Source of the DNA: Chitinophagaceae bacterium
GTDB taxonomy: Bacteria; Bacteroidota; Bacteroidia; Chitinophagales; Chitinophagaceae
DNA length: 64,000 bases
NCBI GenBank assembly: GCA_025449935.1
Contig: JANWIJ010000009.1
Coordinates: forward strand, 1 to 64,000
Direction of reading: 5' to 3'
Position 1 is the stretch's first letter. Every line of letters begins with the position of its first letter. The notes beneath the pieces are model-generated. The model was not told where the DNA came from, ran no database searches, and worked only from the letters and a program-made list of their open reading frames with translations. The position numbers and the translations under genes were made by a program. Below are positions 60,142-64,000 of the stretch, piece by piece.

Positions 60142-63100
60142 TTACCTTATTAACGTTATATCACCTTTTTTAGTTGTTTTTGTTCCGTCAAAAAACTCAA
60201 TACTTAATGTATAGGCATAGACATCCATGGGCTGTACCACACCTTTCACCCTGCCATCCCAGCCCTGGAACCGGTTGTTGGTTTCAAAAACTTTTTGTCC
60301 CCAGCGGTTCCAGATAATGAATTGCATTTTGGCGATACCGAAACCCTGCACCATGATCACACTGTTAATGTCGCCGCTCTGCGGCGTAAACGCATTGGGT
60401 ACATCAACTAAAGGAATAATCGTTGCCTGCACCGGGCGGCAAATGGTACTGTCACACCCGATAGCATTATAAGCGGTCAGGCAGGCGTTGAATGTACCGG
60501 TTAAATTATACTGGTGCTGTACGGGTGCTCTTGAAGTAGTTAATAGCGAATCCCCGTCTCCAAAATCCCATTTAAACCTGACGGCATCCGGTGAAGAAAG
60601 ATTGGTAAACGTAACAGGTGTATTTGAAACAGGAACGATGGGTGCAAAACTAAAATCCGGCACCGGTGAATCAAAAACCTGTATAGTAAACCTTGCCGTG
60701 TCTGTGAGATTACAGGTATTGGGATTGTTTGCCACCAATACAATATTGTATGTTCCCGGTAAAGCATATAAATGCGTTGGCTCAAATGCTGTAGAGGTTG
60801 TTCCGTCACCGAAATCCCATAGCCATGTTTCCCCCGCAATGGAGGTGTTATCAAATTCAGCGTTGTATTGAATACAGCCCGTTGCAGGAGTGGTGAACGC
60901 GGCTTTAACCTGTTCAGCAACATTGATAAACAAGGTATCCGCATCCGGGTTATTACAATAGGCGGTATCCTGTAAGGTTAGTATTACCCTGTAAGTGCCC
61001 GCGGTCGGGAAAGTATGTAAAACGGGGGCCAAACCTGCTACAACCAATGGACTGCCATCACCAAAATTCCAGACAAAAGACGTATTGGTGAACGGCCGGA
61101 TTGGCGGCGCAACAGAGGTATTATTAAACTGGTACTGCAGCGATGTGCAACCACCGGTTTTAAAATAATTAAAGCTGAGAGCTGCACGAAGATCTCCGAC
61201 ACGGATCTTCATAAATGATGAATCGCGGATATTGCAGGAAGCAGGATCCACGGCTACCAGCATTACCTGGAAAATTCCAGTTGTATTATAGGTAAAAGAA
61301 GCAGTAGGAACCGTTGTTGTGAGGTCCGGGGGATTGCCCGGTACATAATTAAAATACCATTCATAGCTTTGCGCATTGGCAATCGTGTCAATAAAATCCA
61401 CGGTCAGCGGGACACAACCGGCAGTATCTCTTGGTACACCGTCTATACTTGATTGTACACCGGCTTTTACCCCTGCAAGATCCATTTCTATTTTTACCAT
61501 CGCCAGGTTGCAACCTGCGCCGCTGTTTGAATTACTGGCGTTATTGGTTGTAGAATATGCGCCGGCAGTTACCGGGAAAGTTGGTTGCGGGTTCGTTAAT
61601 TTACAGTTGGCACAAATAGCCTGGTAAATCATACCGTTCTGATCAAACCGGCTTGTTCCACCGTCCACATGATCTCCACCGCCCTGTGAAGAATTGGCCT
61701 CCCCAAAAAAGCTTCCGAATAATTGCGACGTTGCATCTTTCTTTAATACAAAAAAATAAAAATCCCTCCCCAGTACAGGATCGGTTGTGCTTTTGAATGC
61801 GCCTGCTGTTATGGGCAGACCGATAGTTCCGGCACTGCCAAACGGGTTATCCAGGTCATAATGGCCTCCCCATCCTGATATATATACATTCTCACAACGA
61901 TCCACTAAAAAAGCGGTGGGGGAAATATTAGGTGTGATTGATGCAGTGCCGAATACAGTAGAATAAACAAAAGCAGATAAGTCGGGCTGCAGTTTGCAGA
62001 TAAATTGTTTGCCGGTGGAACTGCCATAGGTAGGTGTACCGGGCGTAACCGGCCAGGATCCAGTTGTTTGACCCATAATATATGGAAAGCCGTTTTTGTC
62101 AAACTGGATACCAAATACCTGGTCGATAGCACTGGTTCCTATATATGTTCCCCTGACCAGGGTAGCACCATTATTACTGATCACCGCGATATAACCATCA
62201 ATTGGGTTGGTACCTCCGATATTGTGATGAGATGGCCCAATGGTTCCTGCTGTGCTGCCCGGTGGAAATAAATTGGGACTTTCTGTACCGCCAGCTACAA
62301 ATATGTTTCCGTTGGGTCCGATGGAAAGTACATACGCTGCGTCATTGGCCGAGCCACCCAGGTAACTCGCGAAAGTCAGCGTTGACAGATCAGGCGTCAG
62401 TTTTAAAATAATACCATCCTGGTCTCCACCACCCGAATTGGGTTGAAAAGACCCGGTAGTTCCTGGGAAATTGCTTGAATTGGTAGAAGAAGCCACATAT
62501 ACATTACCTCCACCGTCAAGTATCACTTCACTACGGCCGTCATCACCATAATTACGTTGAAGCGATTGAAGGCTGCGGGTATCTGAAATATTTACTCCGT
62601 CATTACCACTTCCTCCTATTTTCCGGGAACCAATAAGTGCGGTACCGTTTGCATTCAATTTAGTTACCACGATATCATAACCAATACCGGATACAGCGCC
62701 GTTATTAACTACAGGGTAGTTGCCGGAATTGGTCCTTCCCGCGATCACCAGGTTGCCCTGGTTGTCCACAATAAGGCTATGTGGTTGCTCATTTGATGCG
62801 CCCCCGATATAAGTAGCATATACCCGGTTCCTGCCGTCGGGTGAAAGTTTTATGATTCCAATATCTACCGGCATATTTCCCCCACCGCCCTGGTATGTCG
62901 TTTGAAATGCACCCGGCGAAGTAGGGAACCCGGCATCAAAAACAATACCTCCTCCAAACATGCTGCCATCCGGACCATAGGTGGCCGTAAAGCCCCAGTT
63001 GTCCGCTGAACTTCCGGAAAAAGAACAGAAAATTATAGAAGGGTCAATGACCAATGTGGCATTTGGGTCATAATTCTTAACGTCAAACCTCACCACATTA

Positions 63101-63888
63101 TCCTTTACGATGTATTTACAGCTAACCTCCTTTTTTCCTGCTACATCTGCCTGGTAGGTATAAGGAGACGACTCTCTCATTTCGCCCACAGAGGTCGTCA
63201 ATAAAAGTTCTTTATTGTTTACCTGTACCTTATTGATCCCGTCATATTTCAGGGCAATCTTTGAAATATCACCCCCCGGTTTTACAATAATATCATATTT
63301 TAGAAATTCGTTGTCTGTATAATAACGCACATCAACGCCGGGGTAAACATCTTTCAGGGTAATGGCCTGGAATATCCGGCATTCTCCCGCCCATTTTGAC
63401 GGGTCATTTCCTTTGATATAATTACTGTAGGTGGGAATTGACTTCTCGGGGATGACGGTGATGTTTTTGGAGGCCCCCAGGAAATCGACATCCCAGGCGT
63501 GGGAACGTACTACAAGATCATCACTGGCAGTGCGAAGTTTTCCTTTTGAATTCTGACCATGGATAAATTTGGCCAGGTTGGCAAAATCTTCGGAATTGTG
63601 CTGGAGGACAGTAAAACCGCCATCCCGGATAAAAAAAGCTCCATTACTTACACTTCCTTTAAACCGGACGCGGCTATCCCACTGGCCTTTATTCTCTGTG
63701 AATTCAATATTATTATAACTCTGTGCGCCGGCGGCTAAAGTTAAAATTACCAGGACTGCAAAAATGGAGGAACGTTTCAGGGTCAAAATCTTTGTATTAA
63801 AATAACCAAAAAATGCCGAATTCAGATTCAAAACTTGTGTTAACAAATATCCGTTAAGCGTAATTTTCCGTATCTCGTATAAATCCAT
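60142..63888 (-). CDS. SBBP/PKD surface protein with T9SS type B C-terminal domain
   Basis: This is up to 1248 residues. The only ATG is at 63888, but the signal peptide (LKRSSIFAVLVILTLAAGAQ) begins 36 codons later, so a TTG at 63786 may be the true start. A N-terminal domain of the DUF7948 type (NNIEFTENKGQWDSRVRFKG, residues about 58-260) is followed by SBBP-like beta-propeller repeats (about 290-740; for example YATYIGGASNEQPHSLIVDN), then about four PKD repeats (VWNFGDGSPL, LWDFGDGTTS, KWDFGDGDSL). The type B tail is VPNAFTPQSGDINSVI, FIIWNRWGQKVFETN, GWDGRVKG, DVYAYTLSIEFF. It is a likely surface protein paired with the SprF gene. Confidence 0.94.
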   Translation of the reverse strand: MDLYEIRKITLNGYLLTQVLNLNSAFFGYFNTKILTLKRSSIFAVLVILTLAAGAQSYNNIEFTENKGQWDSRVRFKGSVSNGAFFIRDGGFTVLQHNSEDFANLAKFIHGQNSKGKLRTASDDLVVRSHAWDVDFLGASKNITVIPEKSIPTYSNYIKGNDPSKWAGECRIFQAITLKDVYPGVDVRYYTDNEFLKYDIIVKPGGDISKIALKYDGINKVQVNNKELLLTTSVGEMRESSPYTYQADVAGKKEVSCKYIVKDNVVRFDVKNYDPNATLVIDPSIIFCSFSGSSADNWGFTATYGPDGSMFGGGIVFDAGFPTSPGAFQTTYQGGGGNMPVDIGIIKLSPDGRNRVYATYIGGASNEQPHSLIVDNQGNLVIAGRTNSGNYPVVNNGAVSGIGYDIVVTKLNANGTALIGSRKIGGSGNDGVNISDTRSLQSLQRNYGDDGRSEVILDGGGNVYVASSTNSSNFPGTTGSFQPNSGGGDQDGIILKLTPDLSTLTFASYLGGSANDAAYVLSIGPNGNIFVAGGTESPNLFPPGSTAGTIGPSHHNIGGTNPIDGYIAVISNNGATLVRGTYIGTSAIDQVFGIQFDKNGFPYIMGQTTGSWPVTPGTPTYGSSTGKQFICKLQPDLSAFVYSTVFGTASITPNISPTAFLVDRCENVYISGWGGHYDLDNPFGSAGTIGLPITAGAFKSTTDPVLGRDFYFFVLKKDATSQLFGSFFGEANSSQGGGDHVDGGTSRFDQNGMIYQAICANCKLTNPQPTFPVTAGAYSTTNNASNSNSGAGCNLAMVKIEMDLAGVKAGVQSSIDGVPRDTAGCVPLTVDFIDTIANAQSYEWYFNYVPGNPPDLTTTVPTASFTYNTTGIFQVMLVAVDPASCNIRDSSFMKIRVGDLRAALSFNYFKTGGCTSLQYQFNNTSVAPPIRPFTNTSFVWNFGDGSPLVVAGLAPVLHTFPTAGTYRVILTLQDTAYCNNPDADTLFINVAEQVKAAFTTPATGCIQYNAEFDNTSIAGETWLWDFGDGTTSTAFEPTHLYALPGTYNIVLVANNPNTCNLTDTARFTIQVFDSPVPDFSFAPIVPVSNTPVTFTNLSSPDAVRFKWDFGDGDSLLTTSRAPVQHQYNLTGTFNACLTAYNAIGCDSTICRPVQATIIPLVDVPNAFTPQSGDINSVIMVQGFGIAKMQFIIWNRWGQKVFETNNRFQGWDGRVKGVVQPMDVYAYTLSIEFFDGTKTTKKGDITLIR

Positions 63889-64000
63889 TCATTTTTGTTG
63901 ATCAATTGTTATCGTATCAGGAGATTTTGCTCCATAAAATCGCTCCTTTCTGCTGATGAAGGAATTCTTTTAATTGCAAATTTTCGGCCGAAATAAGGTC

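Noticed and set aside
63889-64000. Promoter or gene at the right edge of the window
   Set aside because: The 112 bases show no TAnnTTTG box, no convincing stem and no long frame; the neighbouring gene lies outside.

Overview
The window is a chromosomal stretch from a Bacteroidota bacterium, most likely order Chitinophagales (Chitinophagaceae-like); I cannot name a genus. The support is: several proteins with type IX secretion (T9SS) C-terminal sorting domains, two PKD-rich proteins ending in a gliding-motility-type C-terminal domain that each neighbour a PorP/SprF gene, a TonB receptor with an N-terminal carboxypeptidase-like domain, a DUF1501/DUF1800 pair, promoters of the Bacteroidota type (TTG, about 19 bases, then TAnnTTTG), and almost no Shine-Dalgarno sequences. 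I see no tRNA, rRNA, insertion sequence, integrase, phage gene or CRISPR array, so this looks like core chromosome rather than an island.

Layout. 1-7.7 kb (minus strand): the 5' part of a TonB-dependent receptor cut by the window edge, a small His/Cys secreted protein, the DUF1501/DUF1800 secreted pair, a lone PAS protein and a thiolase. 7.9-10.4 kb (plus): a secreted protein, pyrD and a TerC membrane protein as one operon. 10.4-14.2 kb (minus): an operon of unknown role encoding a probable outer-membrane protein with a coiled-coil insert, a secreted lipase with a ricin-like tail, and a secreted protein with a Cys/Gly-rich hydrophobic tail. 14.4-17.1 kb (plus): a TPR sensor kinase and its LuxR-type regulator. 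17.1-19.5 kb (minus): rsmE and dnaB. 19.5-19.9 kb is the only gene-free gap above 300 bases and holds two DnaA-box-like sites. 19.9-25.3 kb: a small beta-rich protein, a nuclease, a lipoprotein with a CxxCH motif, and a patatin phospholipase with membrane segments. 25.3-30.9 kb (minus): a T9SS cargo protein, recN, a zinc-ribbon protein and a Nif3 protein.

30.9-32.6 kb (plus): YitT and DinB proteins. 32.7-37.6 kb (minus): two tandem paralogues with MG2 and degenerate plug domains. 37.7-43.7 kb (plus): a lipoprotein, a 15-PKD T9SS adhesin-like protein and its SprF partner. 43.8-47.0 kb: a peroxide-defence block (katA, oxyR, peroxiredoxin). 47.1-50.7 kb: an orphan T9SS tail protein, an rRNA methyltransferase, grpE and dnaJ. 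50.7-56.3 kb (minus): a tight five-gene run (sodium symporter, O-methyltransferase, LysM glucosaminidase, hpt, VWA protein). 56.4-64 kb: a LOG-family protein, an outer-membrane protein, a GlcD-like oxidase, and a second SprF/PKD pair.

How it fits together. The dominant theme is the cell envelope: T9SS cargo and SprF partners for adhesion or gliding, outer-membrane proteins and secreted hydrolases, mixed with housekeeping genes (replication, repair, chaperones, purine and pyrimidine metabolism). I found no clear defence island or recognisable novel machine. The most unusual items are the 10.4-14.2 kb operon, a set of genes whose -7 box sits only 4-5 bases before the start codon (candidate leaderless mRNAs), and the DnaA-box pair beside dnaB.
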